From: Dyella monticola
GTDB taxonomy: Bacteria; Pseudomonadota; Gammaproteobacteria; Xanthomonadales; Rhodanobacteraceae
Length of the DNA: 64,000 nt
NCBI RefSeq assembly: GCF_003363155.1
Contig: NZ_QRBE01000001.1
Location: 372,001-436,000 of the forward strand
Reading direction: 5' to 3'
The notes under the pieces were generated by a model. It was not told where the DNA came from, searched no databases, and saw nothing but the letters and a program-made list of their open reading frames with translations. Positions 34,659 to 45,353 of the stretch are shown here, one piece after another; the stretch's first letter is position 1; every line of letters starts with the position of its first letter. Position numbers and translations under genes: made by a program.

Positions 34659-37067
34659 CTATGATTTCTCCACGTACACCGCCAACTGAGCGAAGGCGCC
34701 GTTACGGGTCAATGCGGTAATCCGGTGATCGCCAGGCTGGGGCAGGTTGAGCTGCATTTTCGCGTCGCCAAGGCTGCTTCCCTGCAGGCGACCATCCAGC
34801 AACCACTGCACGTCGCCGCTTGCGCCCAATGCCTGCAGGGTCACATGCAATGGTTGCGTACTGTTGGGCGCCTGCCGCAGGCGAGTACCCTGGCTCAGGC
34901 CCACAATACGAATTGGATTGGCGACATCCAGCGAATCGGGCGCACATCCTGGCGCAAGCGGCGGCAGCGCCGCTTGCGCCGCATCGTCGACGCTCAGCCA
35001 TGGCGTCGCCAGGGCGGGCCAACGTGCAATCTGCATCGTGTGCTCACTCTTGCCATGACATGTAGCGCTCAGACGCCGCCCTTTCGCATCTACGCGCACG
35101 ATGACGAGGCCGGATGACCACGCGGTGACATCACGCTCGGCAAATGTGGGCGGTATGGCGCCATCGAGCGCCCACGCTTTGCGTTGCTTACGACAGAGTA
35201 CGGGCGGCGTATGGGCAGCCAAGCCGCCCAGTGGCCAGCAGATATCCACCTGGCGCACAGTGGCTGGCTGCGCGGCATGCACATGGTCGCCGCCGTTGGG
35301 CAGCATATCGACCACGGCAAACATCAATGGCAGCGATGTCACTGCACCGTATTGGCCTGGCGATGGCGTGCCATCGGGTCGGCCGATCCACACGCCAATC
35401 GTCCAGCGGTCCGTGACACCGATCGCCCACGCATCGCGGTAGCCGTAACTGGTGCCGGTCTTCCACGCAACGGTGTCGTGCTGACTGATCGTTCCTTCCA
35501 GCGGCGCGCCTTCGACATCGGCGGGATTGGTGGAAAGTATGTCACGGATGATCCAGGCCGCCCCTGGAGAAAGCAGGCGACGCGCCTGCCTGGGTGCGTC
35601 GGGCAGATAACGAGGTGCACCCGCCACCCCGCCATTGGCGAACGCGGTATAGGCACCCACCAGGTTTTCCAGGCGCGTGGATGCGCCGCCAAGAATGATG
35701 GAGAGATTAGGTTGTGCACCTTGCGGTAAGCTCAAATCGACGCCTCCGTTGGCAAGACGCGCGACGAAACGATTGGTGCCGACGTGATCGAGCACATCCA
35801 CCGCGGGAACGTTGAGCGACCGCTGCAAAGCGTCAGCGACGCTGACCGGGCCATTGAACGCATCGTCAAAGTTGGAAGGCTTGTAGCCGCCGAAATCCTG
35901 CGGTGCATCCACCAGCAAACTTTGCGACGTTATCAGCCCATCGTCGAGCGCGAGTCCATACAAAAACGGTTTGAGCGTGGAGCCGGGCGAACGTTGCGCG
36001 CGCACCATATCCACATGGCCCAGACGCGACGGATCGGCAAACGCCGCCGTACCCACATACACGCGTGCTTCAAGCGTGGCATTGTCCACCACCAGCACCG
36101 CGGCCGATGTGCGTGATGGCAGGCGCGAAAGGTAATCGCTGACGCGATCTTCCACCGCGCGTTGCAGGTTGGCGTCGATGGTGGTGACGATGCGACGCGC
36201 CTGCGGCTGCTGTTGATGCAGCCGCTCAGCCAGGAGCGCGGCATCCAGCGGCGCGCGCAACGAGCGCGCCACGACCGGCTCCATATCGGCATCGCGCAGT
36301 TGCGCGTCGCTCCATAAACCTTTGTCGCGCATGCGCTTGAGCACCTTGTCGCGTGCGCGGCGCGCGGCATCCGGATGGCGATCGGGGCGTAAGAGGCTGG
36401 GCGATTGCGGTAACACCGCAAGCAACGCCGCTTCGGCATGCGACAGCCGGCTGGCCGGTTTACCCAGGTAAGCCCAGGATGCGGCCTCGACACCCTGGAT
36501 CGGGCCGCCGAACGGAGCATGGTTGAGATAGAGATCGAGAATCTGCGCCTTGCTCAGGTGTGCTTCCAACTGCAACGCGCGGAAGATCTGCACCAGTTTG
36601 CCGGGAACGGTGTGCGGAATCGGCGTAATGATGCGTGCCACCTGCATCGTTAACGTGGATCCGCCTGAAACTACGTGACCGTGGCGTAGCGCACCGAATA
36701 CACCGCGTAGCAGTGCATAGGGATTGACGCCGGGATGGCGATAGAACCATTGGTCCTCGTACGTCAGCAGAGCCTGCAGATAGAGCGGTGAAACCTGCTT
36801 GGCGGTGATCGGATAACGCCACACACCGTCGCTGTCGGCAAACGCACGCAACGGTGTGCCATCGCGCGCGAGCACAACGGTGCTGCCGGTGTCGGGGGCG
36901 GGAAGTTGAAGGGGAAAGATGCGATCCAACAGCACTGCGATCAGCGCGAGCGCTACGACTGCGATGAGAAGCACTCGTAGCCAGCGATATGAGCGCCGCG
37001 CGTACGATCCCCTCTCCCCTTCGGGGAGAGGTTTAGGGTGAGGCGGCGCGCTTGCAGGAAGCTTCAT
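34659..37067 (-). CDS. pbpC: Penicillin-binding protein 1C (bifunctional peptidoglycan glycosyltransferase/transpeptidase)
   Basis: 802 residues. One transmembrane helix (about 30-48) is followed by the GT51 transglycosylase domain (about 65-245) with catalytic Glu104 in YEDQWFYRHPG, GGSTLTMQ and the QILDLYLN block. The transpeptidase domain (about 300-575) has S363-T-L-K366 (SxxK), SLN and KTGTSYG. A C-terminal BiPBP_C domain (about 715-800) is typical of PBP1C. Residues 9-20 (PHPKPLPEGERG) are encoded by a family A repeat unit at 37009-37043, so this cytoplasmic tail is repeat-derived or the true start lies further in. The alpha2-macroglobulin gene lies directly upstream, as in E. coli yfhM-pbpC. 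Confidence 0.92.
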   Translation of the reverse strand: MKLPASAPPHPKPLPEGERGSYARRSYRWLRVLLIAVVALALIAVLLDRIFPLQLPAPDTGSTVVLARDGTPLRAFADSDGVWRYPITAKQVSPLYLQALLTYEDQWFYRHPGVNPYALLRGVFGALRHGHVVSGGSTLTMQVARIITPIPHTVPGKLVQIFRALQLEAHLSKAQILDLYLNHAPFGGPIQGVEAASWAYLGKPASRLSHAEAALLAVLPQSPSLLRPDRHPDAARRARDKVLKRMRDKGLWSDAQLRDADMEPVVARSLRAPLDAALLAERLHQQQPQARRIVTTIDANLQRAVEDRVSDYLSRLPSRTSAAVLVVDNATLEARVYVGTAAFADPSRLGHVDMVRAQRSPGSTLKPFLYGLALDDGLITSQSLLVDAPQDFGGYKPSNFDDAFNGPVSVADALQRSLNVPAVDVLDHVGTNRFVARLANGGVDLSLPQGAQPNLSIILGGASTRLENLVGAYTAFANGGVAGAPRYLPDAPRQARRLLSPGAAWIIRDILSTNPADVEGAPLEGTISQHDTVAWKTGTSYGYRDAWAIGVTDRWTIGVWIGRPDGTPSPGQYGAVTSLPLMFAVVDMLPNGGDHVHAAQPATVRQVDICWPLGGLAAHTPPVLCRKQRKAWALDGAIPPTFAERDVTAWSSGLVIVRVDAKGRRLSATCHGKSEHTMQIARWPALATPWLSVDDAAQAALPPLAPGCAPDSLDVANPIRIVGLSQGTRLRQAPNSTQPLHVTLQALGASGDVQWLLDGRLQGSSLGDAKMQLNLPQPGDHRITALTRNGAFAQLAVYVEKS

Positions 37068-37146
37068 GGTTTTTTGCGCAAAGGAACGCGATGTCTTCGC
37101 AAGATTGGTCCCTCACCCCAACCCTCTCCCCGGAGGGGAGGGGGAG
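37009..37146. repeat. Paired inverted family A units flanking the pbpC start
   Basis: Unit 37009-37043 (CCCCTCTCCCCTTCGGGGAGAGG then GGGTGAGG) faces unit 37111-37146 (CCTCACCCCAACCCTCTCCCCGGAGGGGAGG). About 67 bp between them include the annotated pbpC ATG (37067). The pair separates the macroglobulin gene (stop 37172) from pbpC. Confidence 0.75.
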
Positions 37147-37171
37147 CGTTTAAGTCGAGGGCGTGTGAGGA

Positions 37172-40100
37172 TTACGGCTCCACCACCTTCAATTGCGTCA
37201 GTGCGACCCCGCCAATACCACGCACCGCCGGCCGATACATATCTTCCACCAGCGGCGGTGGCACTGTGTAGGTACCAGGCGTCACCGCGCGCACCAGATA
37301 GAACACATGTGCCGCCTGACCACGCTGCAATTTCAGCGCGGCATCATAACGATCGTCGCGATATTCCTCGTGCACGATGTCAGCCGCATCGGTGTGTTGA
37401 TCCAGATTGATGCCATCCACCACCACACCTTCCCACTGTTTCGCACCACCCAGGTTGAGATTTTCCACTTCCAGGCCGCCGGGCAACAGGTCGGTGACCA
37501 GCGCATCGGGCATGTTCATACGCGCTTCGATGGTCAGTTCGACGATAAGACTATCGCCTTCCTTCAGCGTATCGCCCGTCCACGGCTTGCCGTCGGTGGT
37601 GAAATAGCTGCGACGTACGTCAACCTGATCCGGGTCGGCGGAAGGTGCCTTGGTCGGGATGCCGGCAATGTCGAAGGTGGCGAACACGGTGGATGTGTCG
37701 TTCGGTTGCACCGTAATGCCACTGCCGACTTCCGCCGATGTGAGTACGCGTGTCCACATGAACGTATTAGGCGGTACGGATTCCGTTTTGCCACTGACAT
37801 TCAACGTCGCGGAAAGCGGCGGGTGATTCGCCGCATCGAACGTATGCGCCACGCGCGCGATCGCCACCTGTTCCTGCGTGCTCAGGTAAGACCATGACCA
37901 GTGGTAATACGGAATTTTCTCCTGCGTGGCGCGCACGTTGGCGGTGGCATTGCGGGCCCAGTCGATGAGCTTCGCGTCGTATTCGGGTTTGTTCATCCCG
38001 TAGGCGTGAGTGAGCGCGACCATGGTGGCCAGGTCGCGCAGGTCCGAACCGTAATCCCCGACGTACCATGGCCGTTCCTTGTTCCACGCGAATGCTTCGT
38101 CGATGGCCTTTTGCGCACGAGCGTTGTCACCCATCAGCTTGAGCGCAATGCCTAAGTGCACCAGCGGCAGCGGTGCCACCAGCTTCTGGCGATCGTTGTC
38201 GAAGATCGCGCGCAGCGTGCCGAGCGGTGCGCGATTCACACGCGCCAGCACAAAGCCGGAATACGCTTCATCGGCGATGCGCATGTGATCGTGATGCTCG
38301 TAGGCGTAATACGGATGACCGCCGGCGAGCAGATCATCGCTAAGGCGTTGCAGGGACTTTTGCAGCACATCCTGCGGCACGGCGAAGCCTGCATCGCGCG
38401 CGTCAAGCATGAAGTCGACCACATACGGCGTGATGAAGGTTTCGATGGGACTGGTGCCGCCCCAGAAGCTGAAGTGACCGTTGCTGGCCTGGAATGACGC
38501 GATGCGGTCCAGGGCGCCTTCGACTGCAGCCTGTCGCGCACTATCGGAAAGCCCTGTGGTGCCCAGCGCCTTGGCGGTTTTCTCGTCCATGTACAAGGCC
38601 GCATAGCCCTTGCTGGTGGTCTGTTCGATGCAGCCATACGGATAATCGAGCAAGTTGCGCAGCGCCGTGCTGTAAGGCAGCGGTGGCAGCGTGCTCAACG
38701 TGAGTTGTGCGCGCACGGTCTGTGGAATGAGACCCGCCATCGAGCCATCCAGATGCGTCGGCTTGGCGCCTTCCAACGCCATGGGTGTGGTGGTGATCTG
38801 CTCGGGCCATGCCGGTCGCATGGCGAATTCGAAATGCCGGTCGACGCTGTAATCGTTGAGCTCGGCATGGATATCCAGGGTGGCCACGCCCACGCCACCT
38901 TGCGCTGTGACGGGCATCAGCAGCGTGGTGTTTGCGCCATCCTTGAGCGGTACGTTGCGCGTGGCGTTATCCACCTTGATCACGTCGTTGGTCTTCACGC
39001 TTATTTTGGCGACGCCATCCTTGCCGGAAAGATTTCTAAGATCCAGGCTGATCTGCGCCTTATCGCCATTGGCCATCACGCGTGGCGTGCTGGGTTCGAC
39101 CACCAGCGGTGCGCGCACGGTGACGTTGCCATCGGCGTTGCCGAAGCGATCATCGCTGTAGGCCAGCGCGGCAAGGCGCAGGCTGCCGTTGAAATCGGGC
39201 ACCTGCACATGCAGCGTGGCTTTGCCTTGCGCGTCGAACGCGACCGGGCCGGTGAACAGATCCACGATCTGCACTTTCGGATTCAGGCGTGCCGCATGCG
39301 GCAGACCCTTGCCGCTCATGTCGCCGCCGTAGCGCAGTTTTGCTTCTGCGCCGTCCATCGCCTCGATCACGCGGCTGTACAGATCGTAGGCGTCCACACC
39401 TAGTGCACGCTTGGCGAACATCCACGTCCACGCATCCGGCACCGGGTAATTGGTGATATTCAACACACCTTGGTCGACCGCCGAAAGCGTGACGTAGGCG
39501 TGTTGGCCGGCAAGACCCTTCGCCTGCACGCTGACATCCAGCGGATTACCAGGACGCATGAGTGACGGCGCACTCAGGTTCAGTGGTATGCGCCGATCAT
39601 TGCGATCCATCGTGACATGCTCGATGCCGATGGCGCGCGCAGGTGTCGTGTGTTCGGTCGCATCGCCACCGCGGAATACGAGCGCGACGACGTACACGTC
39701 ATGACGCTCCCAATCCTTGGTGACCGGAATGTCGAACGTAGCGCCGGCCTTGGCTTCGATATTTTGCGTGTACAGCAGATGGTCCGATTCCACCAGCAAC
39801 ACGCCGGGGCCTTCGTGCGGCGGCGTGACGGTGACTTTCATGGTGTCGCCGGCACGATAGCGCGCTTTATCCAGGGCGAGCTTTACTTTGTCAGGGCGAG
39901 CTTCCTTGCCGATGTTTTCGTCGTCCCAGCTATAGCCGGCGAAGAAGGGAAACACGGTCGTGAGCTGGGTCGCCGGGTCATAAACCTCCAGGCGATAGCC
40001 GCCCCATTCGACCGGGAAATCGACCTGCACGCGCTGCCCGGCGGTAACGTCCACATCCTTTTCGTCGACCTGCTGCAACTGCACGTTGGCGTTGGATTTC

Positions 40101-42160
40101 CAGTCGTCGCCATGTTCGTACAGCCAATAGAAGTCGCGGATTTCGCGCTGCAGGCGCACTTTCAGATGCGAGCCGGCGACGAGCTTGCCATCCACATTGG
40201 CACGCATGATTTCGAACGATGCGCGGCCTTCGCTCTCCGCGCCCTGTGTGGGGTCGAACAGCGGGCGCACGCCGACCAACTCCGGCGCCGGCCAGTACAC
40301 GCGATTCAACAAGCGAGTGACCGCGCGGCCGCCCGTTTCGAACACACTGCCAGAGAGCGTCGCGGCCAGCGGCGCTATCGGTTTTACGTCATCGGGTAGG
40401 GCGATGTCCTGTTCCAGACGACCCTGCGCATCGAGCTTGGTGTCAAGGATGTTGTTGGCTTCCTTGGGCAGGTCGACCAGCGGATTGCCAAAGAACGTAT
40501 CCGGCAGGTTCGGCAGCGGATGCACTTCAGGCTTCACCATCAACGTTGCGGTGAAACGATTGCCATCGGCCGGCGCGCCATAGAGATAACTGGAGGTGAC
40601 GGCAAGCTTCAGCGGTTCGCTCGGCACCAATCGCGCTTGCGGGCTGCTGAGGTCCACCTTCAGACGCTCGGGCAGGAATTCCTCCACATGGAAGGGGAAC
40701 GCCTGCACGGCTTCTCTGCTGGCCGGATCGAGCCGGAATTCGAGTTGCCATAGCCCGGTCGGTGCGTCGCTGGGAATGACCTGGCTCAGTTCGAAGTAAT
40801 TGAGATCGTGCGGATCAAGGCGTGTATCGACCAGGCTGCGGCCATCGGGTTGTTTCAGGCGCACGAACAGCGCCTGCTGCTTCATTGGTTTGCCGTCGTA
40901 GTCGCGCAGAAGTGCCGAGGCATGCAGGGTTTCGCCAGGGCGATACAAATCGCGTCCGGACCAGGCGAATACTTCGAAGGGCGCCTCCGGGCGGCCCGTG
41001 ATATCGAAGTTGGAAACATCCAGTGCGGGCTTATTGAACGGCAGCACGGAAACATCCTTGCCGTGGCGTGCGATCAATACATCGGCAGGGTTTACCTTGT
41101 ACGCGATCAGTGCGTTGCCGTTGTCGTCGGTGGTGGCTTTCAGTTTGGTATTGCCTGATGCATCGTTGACTTCGATATCCACGCCGCTCATCGGCGAACC
41201 ATCATGCAGCGAAGCAACGTGAAGCAACGCATTGTCGTGATAGACACGCAGATGCAGGCCCAGGTCGCCGACGAAGAAGATCGCCGTATCGTAGCCGCCG
41301 GTAAACGTTCCGCCTTGCTTGAGCACGGCCATGTAAACGCCCGGCTGCGCCAGCTGCGGTATGTTCTGGATAGGAATGTAGGTGATCGTGCGTTCGTTCT
41401 GCTCGCCGCCTAGGGTGTAGTGATTGGCGTAGACCGAATCGCCCATGTCGGTGATGGCGCGTTTTGCGCGATCACCGTGTTCGCAGCGATCCCAGGGGGA
41501 TGGGTCATGCTGCAGCTCGTAATCGTTGCGATGCTTGTTGTTTGGATACGCGCAGAACAGATCCGATAATGCGTCGTCATGCACGCGGAAGAATTCGATA
41601 TCCGCATCGTCCACGTTGACCGAAACCAGCGGCAGTCCCCGCGAACCGCGCGCGGGCAATACGCTGCCCATCGAGGCGAAGCCGATCGCCGGCGTGAGAT
41701 TGCCGGAGTAGACATCGCGCTTGACCTCATGTCCGAGCGTGCGTCCGTCCGCGGCCAAGAGGCCAGCGTGCAGCACCACGGCATAATGCTGATTCGGCGA
41801 GACGAAGGGGAAGCTCAGGGTCTTGCCGTCTTGCTGCAAGTCCCAGCTGCCGTTGATCGCTTCACCGTTCGGGCCGGTGACGGCGAGCTGCTGGTCGAAC
41901 GGCTGGGCGGAGGCCAGCGGCGCACTGAAGTGCAGGCTGATGGCCGTGCGCGAATCGGTGGTTTGCGAACCGGCTGATAGCAGCGCGAAGGGCTGACTGG
42001 CGGGGGCTGCCGCGGAGTGGCTTGTTGCCGGCGCCCCCTGCAAGGCCGGCTTGCCCCCTTCTTGATGATGGCAGGCGGTAAGCAGCCCAGCCATCGACAC
42101 CATGCATAACCCCACCAACCACCCGCCGTGGAAACGGCGGCCGATCGTCGTGCGCGTCAT
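37172..42160 (-). CDS. yfhM: Bacterial alpha2-macroglobulin-like lipoprotein
   Basis: A 1662-residue periplasmic protein. The signal peptide ends in the lipobox LLTAC (Cys near residue 30), so it is lipid-anchored. MG domains make up the first two thirds. The thioester motif GCIEQ has Cys1177, giving a Cys-Gln thioester that can trap attacking proteases, and the helical TED domain follows (about 1140-1450). A C-terminal receptor-like domain completes the chain. The length matches E. coli YfhM/ECAM. Linkage to pbpC, as in E. coli, suggests defence of the envelope during peptidoglycan repair. The ATG at 42160 follows AGGGAGAG. Confidence 0.93.
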   Translation of the reverse strand: MTRTTIGRRFHGGWLVGLCMVSMAGLLTACHHQEGGKPALQGAPATSHSAAAPASQPFALLSAGSQTTDSRTAISLHFSAPLASAQPFDQQLAVTGPNGEAINGSWDLQQDGKTLSFPFVSPNQHYAVVLHAGLLAADGRTLGHEVKRDVYSGNLTPAIGFASMGSVLPARGSRGLPLVSVNVDDADIEFFRVHDDALSDLFCAYPNNKHRNDYELQHDPSPWDRCEHGDRAKRAITDMGDSVYANHYTLGGEQNERTITYIPIQNIPQLAQPGVYMAVLKQGGTFTGGYDTAIFFVGDLGLHLRVYHDNALLHVASLHDGSPMSGVDIEVNDASGNTKLKATTDDNGNALIAYKVNPADVLIARHGKDVSVLPFNKPALDVSNFDITGRPEAPFEVFAWSGRDLYRPGETLHASALLRDYDGKPMKQQALFVRLKQPDGRSLVDTRLDPHDLNYFELSQVIPSDAPTGLWQLEFRLDPASREAVQAFPFHVEEFLPERLKVDLSSPQARLVPSEPLKLAVTSSYLYGAPADGNRFTATLMVKPEVHPLPNLPDTFFGNPLVDLPKEANNILDTKLDAQGRLEQDIALPDDVKPIAPLAATLSGSVFETGGRAVTRLLNRVYWPAPELVGVRPLFDPTQGAESEGRASFEIMRANVDGKLVAGSHLKVRLQREIRDFYWLYEHGDDWKSNANVQLQQVDEKDVDVTAGQRVQVDFPVEWGGYRLEVYDPATQLTTVFPFFAGYSWDDENIGKEARPDKVKLALDKARYRAGDTMKVTVTPPHEGPGVLLVESDHLLYTQNIEAKAGATFDIPVTKDWERHDVYVVALVFRGGDATEHTTPARAIGIEHVTMDRNDRRIPLNLSAPSLMRPGNPLDVSVQAKGLAGQHAYVTLSAVDQGVLNITNYPVPDAWTWMFAKRALGVDAYDLYSRVIEAMDGAEAKLRYGGDMSGKGLPHAARLNPKVQIVDLFTGPVAFDAQGKATLHVQVPDFNGSLRLAALAYSDDRFGNADGNVTVRAPLVVEPSTPRVMANGDKAQISLDLRNLSGKDGVAKISVKTNDVIKVDNATRNVPLKDGANTTLLMPVTAQGGVGVATLDIHAELNDYSVDRHFEFAMRPAWPEQITTTPMALEGAKPTHLDGSMAGLIPQTVRAQLTLSTLPPLPYSTALRNLLDYPYGCIEQTTSKGYAALYMDEKTAKALGTTGLSDSARQAAVEGALDRIASFQASNGHFSFWGGTSPIETFITPYVVDFMLDARDAGFAVPQDVLQKSLQRLSDDLLAGGHPYYAYEHHDHMRIADEAYSGFVLARVNRAPLGTLRAIFDNDRQKLVAPLPLVHLGIALKLMGDNARAQKAIDEAFAWNKERPWYVGDYGSDLRDLATMVALTHAYGMNKPEYDAKLIDWARNATANVRATQEKIPYYHWSWSYLSTQEQVAIARVAHTFDAANHPPLSATLNVSGKTESVPPNTFMWTRVLTSAEVGSGITVQPNDTSTVFATFDIAGIPTKAPSADPDQVDVRRSYFTTDGKPWTGDTLKEGDSLIVELTIEARMNMPDALVTDLLPGGLEVENLNLGGAKQWEGVVVDGINLDQHTDAADIVHEEYRDDRYDAALKLQRGQAAHVFYLVRAVTPGTYTVPPPLVEDMYRPAVRGIGGVALTQLKVVEP

Positions 42161-42310
42161 AGAACTCTCCCTGAGTATGGGAAAAGTGTCGCACGCATTT
42201 ATGGCGGCGTGGAGGCTGGCGCGTGGCTGGCTGATTGCCGCCTATTTCGAAACTGGGGTGAGCCGATTCCACCTTGGCCAGAAGAGGGCGGTCAGGCCTT
42301 GATGACCGGC

Positions 42311-43972
42311 TCAGGCAGCTTGCAACTGGGGGCGTGTTGAAGCTTGCGAGCTTACGGATGCTGTCTTCGGCGCCGGCGAACCCGGGGGCGCCTGCTTTCC
42401 CTCCAGCTTGAAGAATTCCACGCTCTCCACCAGCGAGCGTGCGCGCATCTGCACGGTATCGGCGGCGGCCGCGGCTTCCTCCACCAGCGCTGCGTTGTTT
42501 TGGGTGACTTCGTCCATCTGGCGCACGGCGCGATTGATCAACTGGATACCGCTCGCCTGCTGCGTGCTCATGGAGGCGATCGCATCCACGGTCTTGGTGA
42601 CGGTTTCGACGCTGTCGAGCAGCTTGCCGACCATTGATTCGGCATGCCCGATAATCTGCGTGCCGCTGCCGATGATGGTGGCCGATTCTTCGATCAGCGC
42701 GCGGATTTCGCGTGATGCTGTGCGCGAGCTGCGCGCCAGCGCCTGCACTTCCGCCGCGACGATTGTGAAGCCTTTGCCCGCTTCGCCTGCACGCGCCGCT
42801 TCCACCGATGCATTCAGCGCGAGGATATGCGTCTGCGTGGCAATGCGCTCCATCGTCTCGGTGATGTCAGTGATGCGGTTGGCGGCGTCCTGCACGTGCG
42901 CCATGGCGCCTACCGCTTCGGTCATTGCCGCGCCGCTTTGACGCGCGATATCAGACGCCGATCCCGCCAGGCAACTTGCTTCATGCGCATGCCGCGCATT
43001 GGCGTTGACGCTGTCGGTAAGTTCTTGCATGGACGTCGAGGTTTCCTCCAGCGCAGCCGCTTGCTCGCTAGTGCGCTGTGAGAGGTCCTGATTGCCCATC
43101 GCGATCTGTCGCGTCGAGGCGGAGATCTCGGTGGAGCCAGCACGAATGACGCCTACCACGTTGCGCAATTGTTTATTCATCACCGCAAGCGCGCAGAGCA
43201 GCTTGCCGGTTTCATCACGGCTGGTCGCCACCACATCCATGGCAAGGTCGCCACCGGCGACAGCCTCCGCCACTTTCACCGCGCGACCCAGCGGCGCCGT
43301 AATGCTATAGGCCAGCAGCCCCACGAGCACGACGCTGGCGATCACCGCGCTCAGCACAACCGAGGCCAGCAGCATGCACGCCTGGGAGAACGCCGCATGG
43401 CTTTGTGCATCGATGCGCTGGGACGCCACCTGTGCCTCTTTCTTCATGCCGGCGACCAGCCCATCGATAGCCGTGGTGGGCGCGCGATCGATACCCACCA
43501 CTAAACCATCCACGATGTGGACGCTTTTCTCATCCTTCGCGTCGTAGTGCTGAAGAGCGGCCAGATATGTGAGGCCAAGGTCGGCATGCGTGTTGAGCGC
43601 CGCGTCCACACCGTGCGTATCTAAGCCAAGCGCGCTCATCTGCTGCTTGAGCGCAGCGAGATCGGTATCGACCGCATGAGCTTGTGCGACAAAGGCATTG
43701 TGATGTTTCGAGAAATCATCGGCATTCGCACCGCGTAGAAGCAGATCTTTCCATTCCTGCACCTGCTTCTTGAAATCGACCTGCGCCACGCGCGCGGTGT
43801 CGACGGCCGCGGCAAAGTTTGCCGCGGTCTGGGTCGAGCGTACTTCGAGGTCGTGCGTACGGACCAAGCCGCGCCAGCCACCCAACCCGACGATGACAGT
43901 TGCCGCTAGCAATAGAACACCTAGCAGGCACAGGCGGGCCGCGATAGGTAGGTCACGAAATCGAAAACGCAT
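42311..43972 (-). CDS. Methyl-accepting chemotaxis protein
   Basis: A 553-residue receptor. Membrane helix 1 is at about 12-32 and helix 2 at about 190-213, framing a periplasmic four-helix-bundle sensor of about 155 residues. HAMP (about 215-270) and the long cytoplasmic signalling hairpin follow, with the hairpin-tip sequence [34 protein letters not shown]; the usual Asn at QTN is His. Possible methylation helices include [14 protein letters not shown]. No CheR/CheB-binding pentapeptide is seen at the C-terminus (LQAA). No che genes are nearby. The ligand is unknown. Confidence 0.9.
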   Translation of the reverse strand: MRFRFRDLPIAARLCLLGVLLLAATVIVGLGGWRGLVRTHDLEVRSTQTAANFAAAVDTARVAQVDFKKQVQEWKDLLLRGANADDFSKHHNAFVAQAHAVDTDLAALKQQMSALGLDTHGVDAALNTHADLGLTYLAALQHYDAKDEKSVHIVDGLVVGIDRAPTTAIDGLVAGMKKEAQVASQRIDAQSHAAFSQACMLLASVVLSAVIASVVLVGLLAYSITAPLGRAVKVAEAVAGGDLAMDVVATSRDETGKLLCALAVMNKQLRNVVGVIRAGSTEISASTRQIAMGNQDLSQRTSEQAAALEETSTSMQELTDSVNANARHAHEASCLAGSASDIARQSGAAMTEAVGAMAHVQDAANRITDITETMERIATQTHILALNASVEAARAGEAGKGFTIVAAEVQALARSSRTASREIRALIEESATIIGSGTQIIGHAESMVGKLLDSVETVTKTVDAIASMSTQQASGIQLINRAVRQMDEVTQNNAALVEEAAAAADTVQMRARSLVESVEFFKLEGKQAPPGSPAPKTASVSSQASTRPQLQAA

Positions 43973-44083
43973 AAGGAATCCGCGTGGAAAGGCTGCCGAG
44001 TTAAAGGCGTTATCGGCAAAACCGCCGATTCGCTTGAACAGGGCGTTCAGGCTGGATGCGGCCCCCAGCCTGACCCCTGTCTT

Positions 44084-45316
44084 TCAGTAGAGCAGGCGGG
44101 TGCGCAAAGTCCCCGGAATCGCGCTCAGCTTTTCCTTCAAGGCGGCGGCTTGCTGCTCATCGGCGGATACGTCGATCACGACATAGCCCACATCCGGGTT
44201 GGTCTGCAGGAACTGCGCATCGATGTTCATGTTGCCGGCGGAGAACAGCTCGTTGATGCGCGACAGCACGCCGGGCACGTTGCGGTGGATGTGCAACAGG
44301 CGGCTGCTGTGTGGGTGTTCGGGGAGCGTCACTTCCGGGAAATTCACCGCGGACAAGGTGGAGCCGTTGTCGCTGTAACGCACCAGCTTGCTGGCGACTT
44401 CGATGCCGATGTTGTCCTGCGCTTCCAGCGTGCTGCCGCCGATGTGCGGCGTCAGGATCACATTGTCCACGCCCACCAGCGGCGAGACGAATGGATCGTC
44501 ATTGCCCTTGGGTTCGGCCGGGAACACGTCGATGGCAGCGCCGCCGATATGCTCGCTGCGCAAGGCGTCAGCCAGCGCATCGATATCCACGACCGTGCCG
44601 CGCGAGGCATTGATCAACAATGCGCCCTTGCGCATTTTCGCGATTTCGTTATGACCGATCATCCATTTGGTGGCCGGTGTTTCCGGCACGTGCAGCGTCA
44701 CGATATCGGAACGCTCGAGCAGATCCTCCAGGCTCGTGGCAGCGCGCGCGTTGCCCAGGGATAGCTTGGTTTCGATGTCGTGAAAGATCACCCGCATGCC
44801 GAAGCTCTCGGCCAACACGCCCACCTGCGTGCCGATGTGGCCGTAACCGACGATGCCAAGCACCTTGTCGCGTGCTTCGAAACTGCCGGTGGCGGATTTG
44901 GTCCAGCCGCCGCGATGGCACAGCGCGTTCTTCTGCGGGATGCCACGCAGCAGCATGATCGTTTCGGCGATCACCAGCTCCGCCACGCTGCGCGTGTTGG
45001 AGTAGGGCGCGTTGAACACGGGAATGCCGAGCTTTGCGGCGGCATCCAGCTGCACCTGGTTGGTGCCGATGCAGTAGCAGCCTACGGCGATAAGCCGCTT
45101 GGCATGGTCGAGCACGTCAGCCGTTAGGTGCGTGCGTGATCGAATCCCGACGATGTGCGCATCGGCAATGCGCGCTTTGAGCTCCTCCTCCGGCAAGGAC
45201 TTGGCGTGATATTCGATTTGGGTATAACCCGCGCGCTGGAAGGTTTCCACAGCCGTGCGGCTTACGCCTTCGAGCAACAGCACCTTGATGTCTTGCTTGG
45301 GGAAGGAGGTCTTCAT
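44084..45316 (-). CDS. serA: D-3-phosphoglycerate dehydrogenase
   Basis: 410 residues, the same length as E. coli SerA. The substrate domain contains IRSRTHLT; the Rossmann NAD-binding motif is VGYGHIGTQVGVLAE; catalytic Arg/Glu/His positions are seen in LINASRGTVVD and PHIGGSTLEAQ; a C-terminal ACT domain (about 335-410) binds serine for feedback inhibition. It starts at ATG 45316, and the longer frame upstream overlaps the divergent oxidase gene. It catalyses the first step of serine synthesis and, in E. coli and Pseudomonas, also reduces 2-oxoglutarate to D-2-hydroxyglutarate. Confidence 0.96.
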   Translation of the reverse strand: MKTSFPKQDIKVLLLEGVSRTAVETFQRAGYTQIEYHAKSLPEEELKARIADAHIVGIRSRTHLTADVLDHAKRLIAVGCYCIGTNQVQLDAAAKLGIPVFNAPYSNTRSVAELVIAETIMLLRGIPQKNALCHRGGWTKSATGSFEARDKVLGIVGYGHIGTQVGVLAESFGMRVIFHDIETKLSLGNARAATSLEDLLERSDIVTLHVPETPATKWMIGHNEIAKMRKGALLINASRGTVVDIDALADALRSEHIGGAAIDVFPAEPKGNDDPFVSPLVGVDNVILTPHIGGSTLEAQDNIGIEVASKLVRYSDNGSTLSAVNFPEVTLPEHPHSSRLLHIHRNVPGVLSRINELFSAGNMNIDAQFLQTNPDVGYVVIDVSADEQQAAALKEKLSAIPGTLRTRLLY

Positions 45317-45322
45317 GATGGC

Positions 45323-45353
45323 CTGGCATTTGGAAGTCCAAACACTATGCCAG
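45323..45353. promoter_or_regulatory. Nested dyad in the serA leader / divergent intergenic region
   Basis: CTGGCAT (45323-45329) mirrors ATGCCAG (45347-45353), and inside it TTTGGA (45329-45334) mirrors TCCAAA (45337-45342). It lies 7 bp upstream of the serA start, in the 109-bp gap to the divergent FAD oxidase gene. A shared operator is possible; no regulator can be named. Confidence 0.35.
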
